Shown here one piece after another: positions 37,505-46,250 of a stretch of DNA of 64,000 nucleotides (positions are counted from its first letter, which is position 1; each line of letters starts with the position of its first letter). The position numbers were made by a program, and so were the translations under genes. Source of the stretch: CAYYWP01 sp050176585 (lineage in GTDB: Bacteria; Desulfobacterota; Binatia; HRBIN30; CADEER01). Location: positions 53,095-117,094 of the forward strand of contig JBFXHX010000012.1 in assembly GCA_050176585.1 (NCBI GenBank). Direction: 5' to 3'. Below the pieces are notes generated by a model that saw only the letters and a program-made list of their open reading frames with translations, did no database searches and was not told the origin of the DNA.

Positions 37505-38077
37505 TCACGTCTTCGGCCGCAGCGTCATGTGCACGCCGGCAGTGAGGTGGAGGCGCTGCGCTCCGACTTCGATCTCCATGCGCTGCCCCTGCAGTTCGAG
37601 CCCGGTGCCGGTGATCCGCACGGTGCCGGGCGCGACCACCACATCGCGCTCGGCTTCGTACGTGGCGCGATCGGTAGCCAGCGTGTAGTCGTCGACTTGC
37701 ACGACGATTTCCCCGTCCATCTCGACGCGCTTCAACTCGCGGCCGTCCAGAAAGACGGTGCCAGAAGCGCCGCGCAGCGACAGCTCACGGCCGTCTTCGA
37801 GCACCAGCAAGACGAGTGGATCGCGCACGATGACGGTGGCGTCCCCTTCCCTGTACTGCGCTTCGCGCGCCCGGATCTCCCATACCTTGCGCCCCTGCTC
37901 CACCTTGACACGATGGAAGTTCTGTATGCGCTGTGCCACGCCCGGCAGAACGTCGGAGAGATCGGGGCCGCGCCCGGTGCCGCGCTGCCGAACCATCTCG
38001 GTCCCCAGCAGCCACGCGCCAACACCGAGCGTCGCGATCAGCGCAGCCCCGAGCAGCACTCGAAGGCGCGATCTCAT
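37505..38077 (-). CDS. lptC: LPS export protein LptC
   Basis: 190-aa bitopic protein linking the LptBFG exporter to LptA. The ATG at 38077 gives a short basic N-terminus and one transmembrane helix (about 6-26), then the periplasmic jellyroll: KVWEIRAREAQYREGDATVIV, ELKRVEMDGEIVVQVDDYTLATDRATYEAERDVVVAPG. It is the first gene of the conserved eight-gene operon; kdsC/kdsD, often upstream in enterobacteria, are absent. Confidence 0.88.
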   Translation of the reverse strand: MRSRLRVLLGAALIATLGVGAWLLGTEMVRQRGTGRGPDLSDVLPGVAQRIQNFHRVKVEQGRKVWEIRAREAQYREGDATVIVRDPLVLLVLEDGRELSLRGASGTVFLDGRELKRVEMDGEIVVQVDDYTLATDRATYEAERDVVVAPGTVRITGTGLELQGQRMEIEVGAQRLHLTAGVHMTLRPKT

Positions 38078-38193
38078 CACGTGCGGCTGGCTAGCATTGG
38101 CCCCGCCGCGAGTAAAGCTGGCGTCGCGGCGTTTTGTTCCGGCGCGTCCAGCTGCTAGACGCCGCGCTGCCGCGCCGATCGCACGGCAGCGAG

Positions 38194-38943
38194 ATGAACG
38201 ATACGGCGATGAGCGCCCGCGCCGCGCGGCTGCGGGCCTGGGCAGTCCATCTCTATACCGCAAGCGCTGCGGTGGTCGCGCTGCTGGCGCTCGATGCCAT
38301 CGTGCGCGAGCGCTACGCGGCGGCGTTTGCTTGGCTCGCAGTGGCGATGCTGATCGACTGCACGGACGGCACGCTGGCGCGCGCGTGGCGGATCAAGGCC
38401 GTGCTGCCGCACTTCGATGGCGCAAAGCTCGACGACATCATGGACTATCTCACCTACGTGCTGGTGCCGGTGGTGTTGGTGCTGCACGCCGACCTTTTGC
38501 CGCCCGGCGCGGCGGGCGTGGCGATCGCCGCGCTCCCGTTGATCGCGAGCGCGTATGGCTTCTGCCACTCCGAGGCGAAGACACCCGATCACTTCTTCAC
38601 CGGATTTCCGTCCTATTGGAACGTCGTCGCGCTCTATCTGTACGTGTTCGACTGGCCGGTGATCGTGAACGCGGCGGTGCTCGCCGTGCTGAGCGCTCTC
38701 GTCTTCGTACCCATCCGGTACCTGTATCCGAGCCGCGCTAGGTTTGCGCGCCTCCCGACGTATGTCGCCGGGGCGGCGTGGGCAGTGATGGTGTTCGCGC
38801 TGCTCGCGCAGTTTCCCAACCCGTCGCGCGAGCTCGCGTGGATCAGCCTGGCATTCCCGGCGTACTACGTCGCGCTGTCGCTGTGGCTGCATTGGCGCGG
38901 GCGCGGCGCGACGCGCACGCAGCCGGCGCAGACCTCCGCCTGA
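38194..38943 (+). CDS. pcs: Phosphatidylcholine synthase (CDP-alcohol phosphatidyltransferase)
   Basis: 249-aa membrane enzyme that condenses CDP-diacylglycerol with choline. The catalytic motif DCTDGTLAR...FDGAKLDDIMDYLTY carries the four Asp residues of the superfamily in the arrangement of Pcs, and FCHSEAKTPDHFFTGFPSYWN is Pcs-like. About seven transmembrane helices. Choline preference is inferred from motif resemblance; another CDP-alcohol transferase is possible. ATG 38194 chosen, with ATG 38209 an alternative. Divergent from lptC. Confidence 0.85.
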   Translation: MNDTAMSARAARLRAWAVHLYTASAAVVALLALDAIVRERYAAAFAWLAVAMLIDCTDGTLARAWRIKAVLPHFDGAKLDDIMDYLTYVLVPVVLVLHADLLPPGAAGVAIAALPLIASAYGFCHSEAKTPDHFFTGFPSYWNVVALYLYVFDWPVIVNAAVLAVLSALVFVPIRYLYPSRARFARLPTYVAGAAWAVMVFALLAQFPNPSRELAWISLAFPAYYVALSLWLHWRGRGATRTQPAQTSA

Positions 38944-38995
38944 CGGCGGTGCCGCTGCTCACGCGTGCCGGCGTTCAGAGCGACGGCGGCGCCGG

Positions 38996-39853
38996 TCACC
39001 TCGGCTCGTCCGGCACCGCGACGGCGCCGCTGATCGGCGGCAGCGGCGCGTTGGTGACGCTCGGGTCCGGGCGGTAATATTGCTCCTTGATCTGAGGCAA
39101 CCACTCACGGATGTCCTCGATGCGGCTCTCCGGCGAGGGGTGAGTAGAGAGAAATTCCGGCGGCCGGCCGCGTTGCTCGAGCTGGGCCATGCGCTGCCAA
39201 AGGCCGATGGCCGCCTCGGGATCATAACCGGCTTTCGCCATCAAGATGAGGCCGATATGGTCCGCTTCCGATTCCTGCTTGCGGCTGTATGGCAGCGCTA
39301 CCCCGACCATCGCGCCGAGCCCATAGGCCTGCAAGATCGCTTGCTGGGTCGCCGAACTCGCCCCGCTAGTGGCCACCGCAACGCCCAAGCCCACGATCTG
39401 CAGCGCCAGCCCCTGGCTCATGCGCTCCGCGCCGTGGCGAGCGATCGCGTGTGCCACTTCGTGCCCCATCACCGTGGCGAGGCCCGCTTCATCCTTGGCG
39501 ACCGGAAAGAGCCCGGTGAACACTCCGACCTTGCCCCCCGGTAGGGCGAACGCGTTCACCTGTTTCGGATCGTCGATAACGGCGAACTCCCACTGGTACT
39601 CTGGTTTCTCAGCGACCGCGGCGATGCGGCGGCCGACGCGGTTGACGGGCTCGGTCAGCCGCGGGTCGCGTGTTACCTTCGCCTGCTTCAACACCTCCTG
39701 GAAGGCTTGCGCGCCCAGCTGCAGCTCGTCCGATTCCGAGACGACGACGAATTGCGACCGATTCGTGTACGGCACCGTCGCGCACGCCACTCCAATCGCA
39801 ACGGCGAGAGCGGCGGCAACCGCTTTCCAGCGCGCTGGGGTCATTGTGACCAT
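38996..39853 (-). CDS. M48 family metalloprotease, exported
   Basis: 285 aa. An N-terminal hydrophobic segment ends AIGVAC, a possible though imperfect lipobox, so it may be a periplasmic lipoprotein like LoiP. Zinc motif HEVAH (H131, E132, H135) with a third ligand Glu in ESEADHIGL, and the C-terminal STHPSPESRIEDI typical of M48B/C peptidases. It probably performs outer-membrane protein quality control. A second in-frame ATG at 39844 is possible. Confidence 0.9.
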   Translation of the reverse strand: MVTMTPARWKAVAAALAVAIGVACATVPYTNRSQFVVVSESDELQLGAQAFQEVLKQAKVTRDPRLTEPVNRVGRRIAAVAEKPEYQWEFAVIDDPKQVNAFALPGGKVGVFTGLFPVAKDEAGLATVMGHEVAHAIARHGAERMSQGLALQIVGLGVAVATSGASSATQQAILQAYGLGAMVGVALPYSRKQESEADHIGLILMAKAGYDPEAAIGLWQRMAQLEQRGRPPEFLSTHPSPESRIEDIREWLPQIKEQYYRPDPSVTNAPLPPISGAVAVPDEPR

Positions 39854-39932
39854 CTTACGGCACGATGGGGATTTGAAAAGGGTGGCCGCGTAGGTTTAGC
39901 GTCCGCCGCGCGGCCGACAGGATCTCAGGTGA

Positions 39933-40916
39933 ATGATTTCCGCCGAGCATGTAACTAAGCGATTCGGTTGCTTTGTGGCGATCGAAGACGTGTCGTTCGA
40001 GGTCCCGCCCGGCGAGCTCGTCGGCTTTCTGGGTCCGAACGGCGCGGGCAAGACGACCAGCCTGCGCATCCTCGCCGGCGTGTTTCCGCCCACCAGCGGG
40101 CGCGTGCGCATCGCTGGCCGCGACATGGCGCGCGACGCACTGGGCATCCGCCGCTCCATCGGCTACTTCCCCGAACGCGCGCCCGTCTACGCGGACATGT
40201 CGGTGGTGCGCTATCTGACGTATGTCGGGGAGATGAAAGGTCTTCGCGCCCGAGCGGCGCGCCCTGCGGCGGCCGCTGCAATGGCGGCGTGCAACCTCGA
40301 GCAAGTGGCCGGCCGCGTCATCGGCACGCTGTCGAAGGGCTTCCGCCAGCGCGTCGGCGTCGCGCAAGCGCTGGTGGGCTCGCCGCCGGTGCTGATTCTC
40401 GACGAGCCCACCGCCGGGCTCGATCCGGCGCAAGCCGCCGACCTGCGCGGGCTGATCAGTGGGTTGCGCGGCGCGCATACGGTGATCATGGCGACGCACA
40501 TTCTCGAGGAGGTCGAGAAGATGTGCGATCGCGCCATCATCGTACGCGGCGGGCGCGTGCTGGCCGTCGACACGCCGGAAAACCTGCGCCGGCGCGTGCG
40601 CCCCCACGCCCTGATCGCGGTCGAGATCAACGGGCCGCGGCTCCCGGTGTTGGCGGCGCTGCGCGCGCAACCCGGCGTCGAAGACCTGCTGGAGACAGCC
40701 GCGGCGGACGGCGCGGTGCGCGTGGTATTGCGCAGCGCGCCCGGCGAGGATCTGCGCGAGGCGCTGGCGGCGATGGTCACGCGGCGCGGGTGGGGCCTGC
40801 GCGAGCTGCGCCGGCAATCGCCTGCGCTGGAAGAGATCTTCCTCGCTTTGATCGCCGACGCCGCGCCCGCCAGTGAGGCCCATCCCCGTGCGACTCACCG
40901 TCATCTGCCGGCGTGA
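39933..40916 (+). CDS. ABC-2 exporter ATPase (GldA-like)
   Basis: 327 aa. Walker A GPNGAGKTT, IGYFPERAPVYADMSVVRYLTYVGEMKGL (a GldA/NosF-like Q-loop region), signature TLSKGFRQRVGVAQAL with Lys in place of Gly in LSGG, Walker B VLILDEPTAGLDP, switch His in IMATHILEEVEKMCD. It begins a four-gene operon, overlapping the permease gene by 44 nt. The set ATPase + permease + GldG-like + DUF4340 recurs in non-gliding bacteria, and its substrate is unknown. Confidence 0.88.
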   Translation: MISAEHVTKRFGCFVAIEDVSFEVPPGELVGFLGPNGAGKTTSLRILAGVFPPTSGRVRIAGRDMARDALGIRRSIGYFPERAPVYADMSVVRYLTYVGEMKGLRARAARPAAAAAMAACNLEQVAGRVIGTLSKGFRQRVGVAQALVGSPPVLILDEPTAGLDPAQAADLRGLISGLRGAHTVIMATHILEEVEKMCDRAIIVRGGRVLAVDTPENLRRRVRPHALIAVEINGPRLPVLAALRAQPGVEDLLETAAADGAVRVVLRSAPGEDLREALAAMVTRRGWGLRELRRQSPALEEIFLALIADAAPASEAHPRATHRHLPA

Positions 40917-41628
40917 GCTGCACGCGTACTTCGGCTCCGCCGGCGCGTACGCACTGCTCGCGATCTTTGCGCTGCTCAGCGGGTATTTCTTCTACAGCGA
41001 TCTGATCTTCTTCGTGCTCTTCGGGTCGTTCACGCCGTCCTCGGGCCTGTGGCAGCTCTTCTTTCTCGACTTGCGCTCGGTGACCCTGCTGATTGTGCCG
41101 CTGATCACCATGCGCCTGCTCGCGGAAGAGAAGAAGCTCGGCACCATCGAGCTGCTGTGGACGTATCCGGTGCGCGACGGCGAGGTCGTGCTCGGCAAGT
41201 TCGCGGCGGCGCTGATCGTCTACGGCGCGATGCTGTTGCCCACGGCGGTGGGCCCTGCGGTGCTGTACCACTATCACGGGTTCGACGTCGCGCCGGTGCT
41301 GGCCGGGTACGCCGGCATGGCGTTGCTCGGGGCCGCGTTCATCGCTTGCGGGCTGTTCTTTTCGTCGCTCAGCGACAACCAGGTGGTCAGCGCCATGAGC
41401 ACCTATGGCGCCCTCTTGCTCCTGTGGTTCCTCACCTGGAACGAAGAAGTGGCGCGCGGCGACGTCATGAAATGGCTCCTGAGCGTCTCGCTCTTCGACC
41501 GCTTCGCCGACTTTGCCCGCGGCGCGATCGACACGGAGGACGTCGTGTTCTTCGCGCTGTTCGCGGCGTTCTTTGTGTTCCTGACCTGGCAGTCGCTGGC
41601 CACGCGCGCTTGGCGCGGCGTACGCTGA
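40873..41628 (+). CDS. ABC-2 permease (GldF-like)
   Basis: 251 aa with about six transmembrane segments. VICRRELHAYFGSAGAYALLAIFALLSGYFF opens like GldF, and RLLAEEKKLGTIELLWTYPVRDGEVVLGKFAAAL is the conserved cytoplasmic loop of this group. Starts with GTG 40873; GTG 40888 (VRLTVICRRE) is an alternative that shortens the overlap with the ATPase. Its stop overlaps the next start (TGATG). Confidence 0.87.
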   Translation: MRPIPVRLTVICRRELHAYFGSAGAYALLAIFALLSGYFFYSDLIFFVLFGSFTPSSGLWQLFFLDLRSVTLLIVPLITMRLLAEEKKLGTIELLWTYPVRDGEVVLGKFAAALIVYGAMLLPTAVGPAVLYHYHGFDVAPVLAGYAGMALLGAAFIACGLFFSSLSDNQVVSAMSTYGALLLLWFLTWNEEVARGDVMKWLLSVSLFDRFADFARGAIDTEDVVFFALFAAFFVFLTWQSLATRAWRGVR

Positions 41629-43013
41629 TGATCGCCCGGCTCACCTCGCCCGCGATGCACGCCGGCCTGCGCGCCGGTTTACAAGTCCTCCTCGTGCTCG
41701 CGCTGTTGGGCGTGCTGCAGGCGATTGCCGCCCGGCACAACCACCGCTTCGACCTGACGCCGGAAAGGCGCCTCGAGCTCGGGCGCGCCAGCCGGCAGGC
41801 GGCGGCGGGCGTGAACCGGCTGACGCGCCTCACAGCCTTCTACGACGGCCGCGATCCGGACGCGCGTCGCGACATCGCGGATGTGCTCGCGCAATTCGCG
41901 CGCGCCGCCACGCCGCACCTCCAGTACTCGCTCCACGACCTCGACCGCTCGCCCGGGCTGGCGCAGAAGCTCGGCGTCGCCCGCTACAACGCCGGCGTGC
42001 TGGAATCAGGAGACGAGGTCGTGAACCTTCACAACCTGGACGAAGCCGACATCGCTGCCGCGCTACTGCAATTGTCCGGCGCGCGGCCGCGCACGGTGTG
42101 TTTCGTCACCGGTCACGGCGAACGCAGCCCAATCGCGGACGGGCCGGCGGGCTACAGCGAGGTCGCCGCCGCGCTCGGCCGCGCGCGTTTCGATGTGGTC
42201 GCGCTCGGCACCGTCACCGGCGAAGGCGTCCCGGCCACTTGTACGGTCGTCGTGCTCGCCGGGCCGTCCAAGGAGCTGCTCCCCGGAGAAGCGGAAGCTT
42301 TGACGACCCATGTGCGCGTCGGCGGGCGCGCGCTGATCATGGTGGACCTCGATGCGCCGGACTCGGTGATCGCGTTGCTGCGCGAGCTCGGCATCGCGGT
42401 GGGCGACGCCGTGATCGTGGATGAGGAGAACCGCTTCGTCGGCGCCGACGCTTTCATGCCGCAGATCACCGCCGTGGACGGCGCATTTCTCGGCCAGATC
42501 GAAGCCCCCGGCGTGCTGGTGCTGGCGCGGCCGGTGATGCCGGCGGACCGCACCGCGACCGGCATGGAGGTCAGAGCGCTCGGCACGAGCACGCCTGAGA
42601 GCTGGGCTCGTGTCGGCGCCGCGACCGGAGATCCGGCGCGATTCCGGCCGGGGCTCGACGAGCGGGGACCGGTACCAGTCGCCGCGATGTCCGTGCTCGA
42701 GGCGCGCGCGGATGGCGGCCGACGCGGCGCCGTGCTGGCGATCGGCGATTCGGACTTCGGCTCCAACGCCTATGTCGGCCTGCTCGGCAACCGCGATCTG
42801 GCGCTGAGCGCCGTTGCGGCGTTGGCCTCCGATCCCGCTCCGCTCGCGGTGAACGAACGCCTGCAGCCGCGCGGGGCAGTGTCGCCGATCGCGCTGACCG
42901 CGGCGCAGAGCCGGCGCGTGTTTGCAGCGGCCGTGATCGCGGCGCCGCTGACCTGCGTGTTGATCGGGGCCGCCGTCGGCGCGCTCCGGTTGCGAAGGTG
43001 CGGAGGGCGGTGA
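41628..43013 (+). CDS. GldG-like ABC transporter auxiliary protein
   Basis: 461 aa with one transmembrane helix at each end (about 15-33 and 434-455) flanking a large extracytoplasmic domain. RHNHRFDLTPERRLELGRASRQAA is characteristic of the GldG/DUF4350-like ABC_transp_aux family, followed by VCFVTGHGERSPIADGPAGYSEVAAAL and VLAGPSKELLPGEAEAL (glutamine-amidotransferase-like fold). It probably couples exporter activity to an external partner. Same operon as the flanking ABC genes. Confidence 0.83.
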   Translation: MIARLTSPAMHAGLRAGLQVLLVLALLGVLQAIAARHNHRFDLTPERRLELGRASRQAAAGVNRLTRLTAFYDGRDPDARRDIADVLAQFARAATPHLQYSLHDLDRSPGLAQKLGVARYNAGVLESGDEVVNLHNLDEADIAAALLQLSGARPRTVCFVTGHGERSPIADGPAGYSEVAAALGRARFDVVALGTVTGEGVPATCTVVVLAGPSKELLPGEAEALTTHVRVGGRALIMVDLDAPDSVIALLRELGIAVGDAVIVDEENRFVGADAFMPQITAVDGAFLGQIEAPGVLVLARPVMPADRTATGMEVRALGTSTPESWARVGAATGDPARFRPGLDERGPVPVAAMSVLEARADGGRRGAVLAIGDSDFGSNAYVGLLGNRDLALSAVAALASDPAPLAVNERLQPRGAVSPIALTAAQSRRVFAAAVIAAPLTCVLIGAAVGALRLRRCGGR

Positions 43014-43014
43014 C

Positions 43015-43560
43015 GTGAGCTGGCGCGCGACGATCGGCATCGCGCTCGCGCTACTCGCCGCCGGCGGGTACCTCCGGTACGACATCAACCGGGACGCTGC
43101 CGCCGTAGCGCGGCAGAGCGCCGGTCGCGATGCAGCCGGGGCGAGCGACGGGTTTGCGCCATTGCTCGCTTTCGAGCCCTCCAGCATCGCTGCCGTACGC
43201 TACGTTGAGGACGGCTCCGCGTTCACGACCGAACGTTCCGTTCGCGGTTGGAGCGGAACGGCGCGTCCGGATGACGTGGACGAGTTCCTGCGGCAGCTCT
43301 CCGCACAGGCGGAGATCCGCCGGCTCGCACCGCATTTCGTTGATCACGGGCACGGCCTGGCCCCGCCGCAGGCGACTCTCGAGCTGCGCCCGCGCGAGGG
43401 TTCGCCGATCGTCCTCTTGATCGGGAACCGCAACCCGGCTGCGACGGCCGTGTATGTCCGGCTCGGCCCCGACGGGCCGATCGCCCTCACCGGCGAGCAG
43501 TTGTTGTGGAATATCGACCAGCTGCGGCGCAGGTTGAGCGCGGCGTCGGGATCTCCGTGA
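43015..43560 (+). CDS. DUF4340 protein
   Basis: 181 aa starting with GTG 43015, one nucleotide after the GldG-like stop. A single N-terminal membrane helix (about 6-22) is followed by a DUF4340-type beta-rich domain: RTARP-DDVDEFLRQLSAQAEIRRL and IVLLIGNRNPAATAVYVRLG. The family almost always sits beside GldG-like proteins, as here, and presumably is an extracytoplasmic component of the exporter. It is shorter than many relatives. Function unknown. Confidence 0.78.
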   Translation: MSWRATIGIALALLAAGGYLRYDINRDAAAVARQSAGRDAAGASDGFAPLLAFEPSSIAAVRYVEDGSAFTTERSVRGWSGTARPDDVDEFLRQLSAQAEIRRLAPHFVDHGHGLAPPQATLELRPREGSPIVLLIGNRNPAATAVYVRLGPDGPIALTGEQLLWNIDQLRRRLSAASGSP

Positions 43561-43924
43561 CTACAGCCGGACGCCAACCCGAGACACCCGCGGCGATGAG
43601 GCGGATCAATGCGACTCCCGCGGCCGATCGCCCTTGGCAGCGGAGCCAAAAACACGCTGCAGGCGCGGCGCGGCTGCTCTCCGCAGGCGGCGGGTTCGCA
43701 CCGCCGTACTACGCCCATGCCCCGCGTTGCCGGTGAGCCTGTCTCGTGCCGCCGTACACGGCTGAAATCGCACGACTCCCCATAACTGTCTCAGCAAAGG
43801 GGCGCCGGACAGCGCCGGTGCTGCGGGCCGCCGAGGATCGCAGGAGCCACTGGCGCTCGCGCCGCGGCCCATGCCAGCCACCCTGACTTGACTCCTACCG
43901 GTAACTTTCGGATTAGGCGACATT
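43561..43924. other. Intergenic region and promoter of the LysR gene
   Basis: 364 nt without a gene. Near its right end, TTGACT (43888-43893), a 17-nt spacer and GATTAG (43911-43916) could drive the regulator gene; the start ATG is only 8 nt beyond. A GGCGGGTTCGCACCGCC stem-loop near 43687 imitates a tRNA T-arm but no cloverleaf forms. Confidence 0.35.
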
Positions 43925-44812
43925 ATGCATATCGAGACGCTCAAGGTGTTCTGTGACGTCGTCGAAACCGGCAGCTTCTCGATAGCGGCGTCGCAGAACT
44001 TCATTACGCAATCCGCGGTGAGCCAGCAGCTGCGCTCTCTCGAGGCCAAGTACCGCTGCAAGCTGCTCGAGCGCAGCCGCGGTGGCGCCAAGCCGACGCC
44101 GCAGGGTGCGATTCTCTACCGCACGAGCCGCGAGATCATCGACAAGTTCCACGACGTCGAGTCCGAGCTCCAACACAGCTGCGCCGTGGTGGGCGGGCAA
44201 TTGCGCCTGGCGATCGTATACAGCGTCGGGCTGCACGAGCTTCCACCCTATTTAAAGGAGTATTTGCGCAACTATCCCGAGGTGAACGTTCACGTCGAAT
44301 ACGCCCGGCCCAACAAGATTTACGAGAACGTGATTGCCCAGCAGATCGATCTCGGCATCGTCGCGTATCCGCAGAAGCATCCGCAGATCGTGGTCACGCC
44401 GATCCGCGATGACCACCTCGTGCTCGCCTGCCCGCCCGAGCATCCATTGGCCACCGCCAAGAAGATCCCGGCGTCGCGGCTCGATGGCGAGACCATGATT
44501 GGCTACGAGCGCGACATGGCGACCCGCAAGGCCACGGATCACTGGCTGCGGAGCCATCACGTGAGCGTGCGGTACGCCGGCGAGTACGACAACATCGAGA
44601 CCATCAAGCGCGCGGTCGAGATCGGCCAGGGCGTGGCGATCGTCCCGCTGCCGGCGGTCCGGCACGAGCTCGAGCAGGGCAGCTTGAAGGTGGTGCGGCT
44701 GAGTGACGAGACGCTCCTCCGCCCGCTCGGGATCATCTACAAACGCGGCCGCCACCTCTCGCCCGCGGCCGAGAAATTCGTCGAAATCCTGAAGCGCGAA
44801 GAGTTCGAGTAG
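43925..44812 (+). CDS. LysR-family transcriptional regulator
   Basis: 295 aa. The N-terminal winged HTH reads MHIETLKVFCDVVETGSFSIAAS...QSAVSQQLRSLEAKY (1-45), then a linker helix and a periplasmic-binding-protein-like effector domain (about 90-295; LRLAIVYSVGLHELPPYL, QGVAIVPLPAVRHEL). CbbR/CysB-type sequences are the closest by eye. It has no divergent target; the Nramp-like gene 40 nt downstream is on the same strand, so regulator and transporter may share a transcript. Effector unknown. Confidence 0.92.
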   Translation: MHIETLKVFCDVVETGSFSIAASQNFITQSAVSQQLRSLEAKYRCKLLERSRGGAKPTPQGAILYRTSREIIDKFHDVESELQHSCAVVGGQLRLAIVYSVGLHELPPYLKEYLRNYPEVNVHVEYARPNKIYENVIAQQIDLGIVAYPQKHPQIVVTPIRDDHLVLACPPEHPLATAKKIPASRLDGETMIGYERDMATRKATDHWLRSHHVSVRYAGEYDNIETIKRAVEIGQGVAIVPLPAVRHELEQGSLKVVRLSDETLLRPLGIIYKRGRHLSPAAEKFVEILKREEFE

Positions 44813-44852
44813 ACGGCTCCAGCACCCGCCTCCCCTGCTGCTCGGAGATCGC

Positions 44853-46250
44853 TTGAGCCCGCTGCGCGAAGCCGATCTGCCGCCGATGGCGGCGGGGTTC
44901 TGGAAACTCGTCGGCCCGGGCGCCGTGCTGGTCGGTCTATCCATCGGCGCCGGCGAGTTGATCGTCTGGCCGCGCATGACTGCCGCCTATGGCGCGTCGA
45001 TGACATGGGCCGCCGTGCTGGGCGTGTTCCTGCAGCTCTGGCTCAATGTCGAGATCGGCCGTTACACGCTCGCCACCGGTGAAAGTGTCTACTCGGGTTA
45101 CGCGCGCGTATCTTCGGTCTTTCCCTGGCTGTTTCTCGCCCTGAACGTCGCCGGATGGATCGTGCCCGGGTGGGCGCGCGCGTGCGGCGGGGCTCTGAAG
45201 GTGCTGGTGGTTGGGCCCGACGGTTGGGGCGGCCCGACGGCGTGGACGGCGATTACGTTCTTCGGAGTAGCCGCCGTGCTGTTCGGGCCGAAGGCAATCT
45301 ACCGGTCGGTCGAGCACACCGTCGAGGCGCTGGTCGTGCTGATCGTGATCGGGCTGCTGGGGATCGCCATTTCGGTGACCACCGCCGAGACGTGGGCGGA
45401 CCTCGCGCTCGGGATCGCGAACGTCGGGCACAAGCCGTCCGGCGTGCCGACGTACGAGCTCTTCTCTGCGCTCGTCTTCGCCGGCGCGGGAGGCACCGCC
45501 AACCTCTTCTACTCCTTCTACATCCGCGACAAGGGCTGGGGCATGGGCGCGCGGCTGCCAGCCGCGCTCAACCCGCTGCGCGGGCGCAGCGAACGCGCCG
45601 TAGACGTGGGTTTCCGCATGCGCGAGTCGGAGGAGAACGCGCGCCGCTGGCGGCAGTGGATACGCCACATGGCGCTCGACCAGGCCGCCTTTTTCTGGCT
45701 ACTGAATACACTCACGATCCTGCTGTTCATCGTCGGCGCGCTCGCCGTATTGCACCCCCGCGGCATCGTGCCCGAGCAGGAGCTGCTGGTGTGGCAGGAG
45801 GCCACGATCCTGGAGGCGAGCTGGGGGACGGCGGGCAAATACGTGTTTCTGCTCGTCGGCGTCGCCACGTTGTTCTCGACCCAGCTCACGCTGATCGACG
45901 GCGTCGCGCGCAGCTGCGCGGACATCCTGCACGGCAACTTCACCTGGGCGCGCCGCGTACCGCTCGATGTCTGGTACGTCCGCGTCGCGGTCGCCTGGAT
46001 CGGCGTCGGCGTCGTCCTCACCTGGCTCTACGAAGCGATTCCGCCGATCGTCTTCCTGCTCAGCGCGGGCTTCTTCGGTGGCATCGCGATGGCGATCTAT
46101 ACGCCGCTGACGCTCCTCATCAACTTGCGCTACCTGCCCCGCACGGCGCGCCCGGGGGCGATCAGCACCGCGATGATGATCGGCTTGAGCGCGCTGTACG
46201 TCGCGTTCGCCGCCGCGGCATCCGCCCAGCTCCTCGCGCGGCTACTCTGA
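44853..46250 (+). CDS. Nramp-family transporter lacking canonical metal motifs
   Basis: 465 aa, about 11-12 transmembrane helices, starting at TTG 44853 with GGAG upstream (ATG 44886 is the alternative). The helix 1 region reads GLSIGAGELIVWPRM where Nramps have DPGN, and helix 6 reads AGAGGTANLFYSFY where they have MPH, so neither canonical transition-metal ligand set is present. It falls in the divergent Nramp-related group; Mg2+ or a non-metal substrate is possible. The gene follows a LysR regulator. The 3' end overlaps convergent mutY by 89 nt. Confidence 0.8.
   Translation: MSPLREADLPPMAAGFWKLVGPGAVLVGLSIGAGELIVWPRMTAAYGASMTWAAVLGVFLQLWLNVEIGRYTLATGESVYSGYARVSSVFPWLFLALNVAGWIVPGWARACGGALKVLVVGPDGWGGPTAWTAITFFGVAAVLFGPKAIYRSVEHTVEALVVLIVIGLLGIAISVTTAETWADLALGIANVGHKPSGVPTYELFSALVFAGAGGTANLFYSFYIRDKGWGMGARLPAALNPLRGRSERAVDVGFRMRESEENARRWRQWIRHMALDQAAFFWLLNTLTILLFIVGALAVLHPRGIVPEQELLVWQEATILEASWGTAGKYVFLLVGVATLFSTQLTLIDGVARSCADILHGNFTWARRVPLDVWYVRVAVAWIGVGVVLTWLYEAIPPIVFLLSAGFFGGIAMAIYTPLTLLINLRYLPRTARPGAISTAMMIGLSALYVAFAAAASAQLLARLL

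Noticed and set aside
43660..43720. tRNA-like T-arm (GGCGGGTTCGCACCGCC)
   Set aside because: No acceptor, D or anticodon stems can be formed around it.
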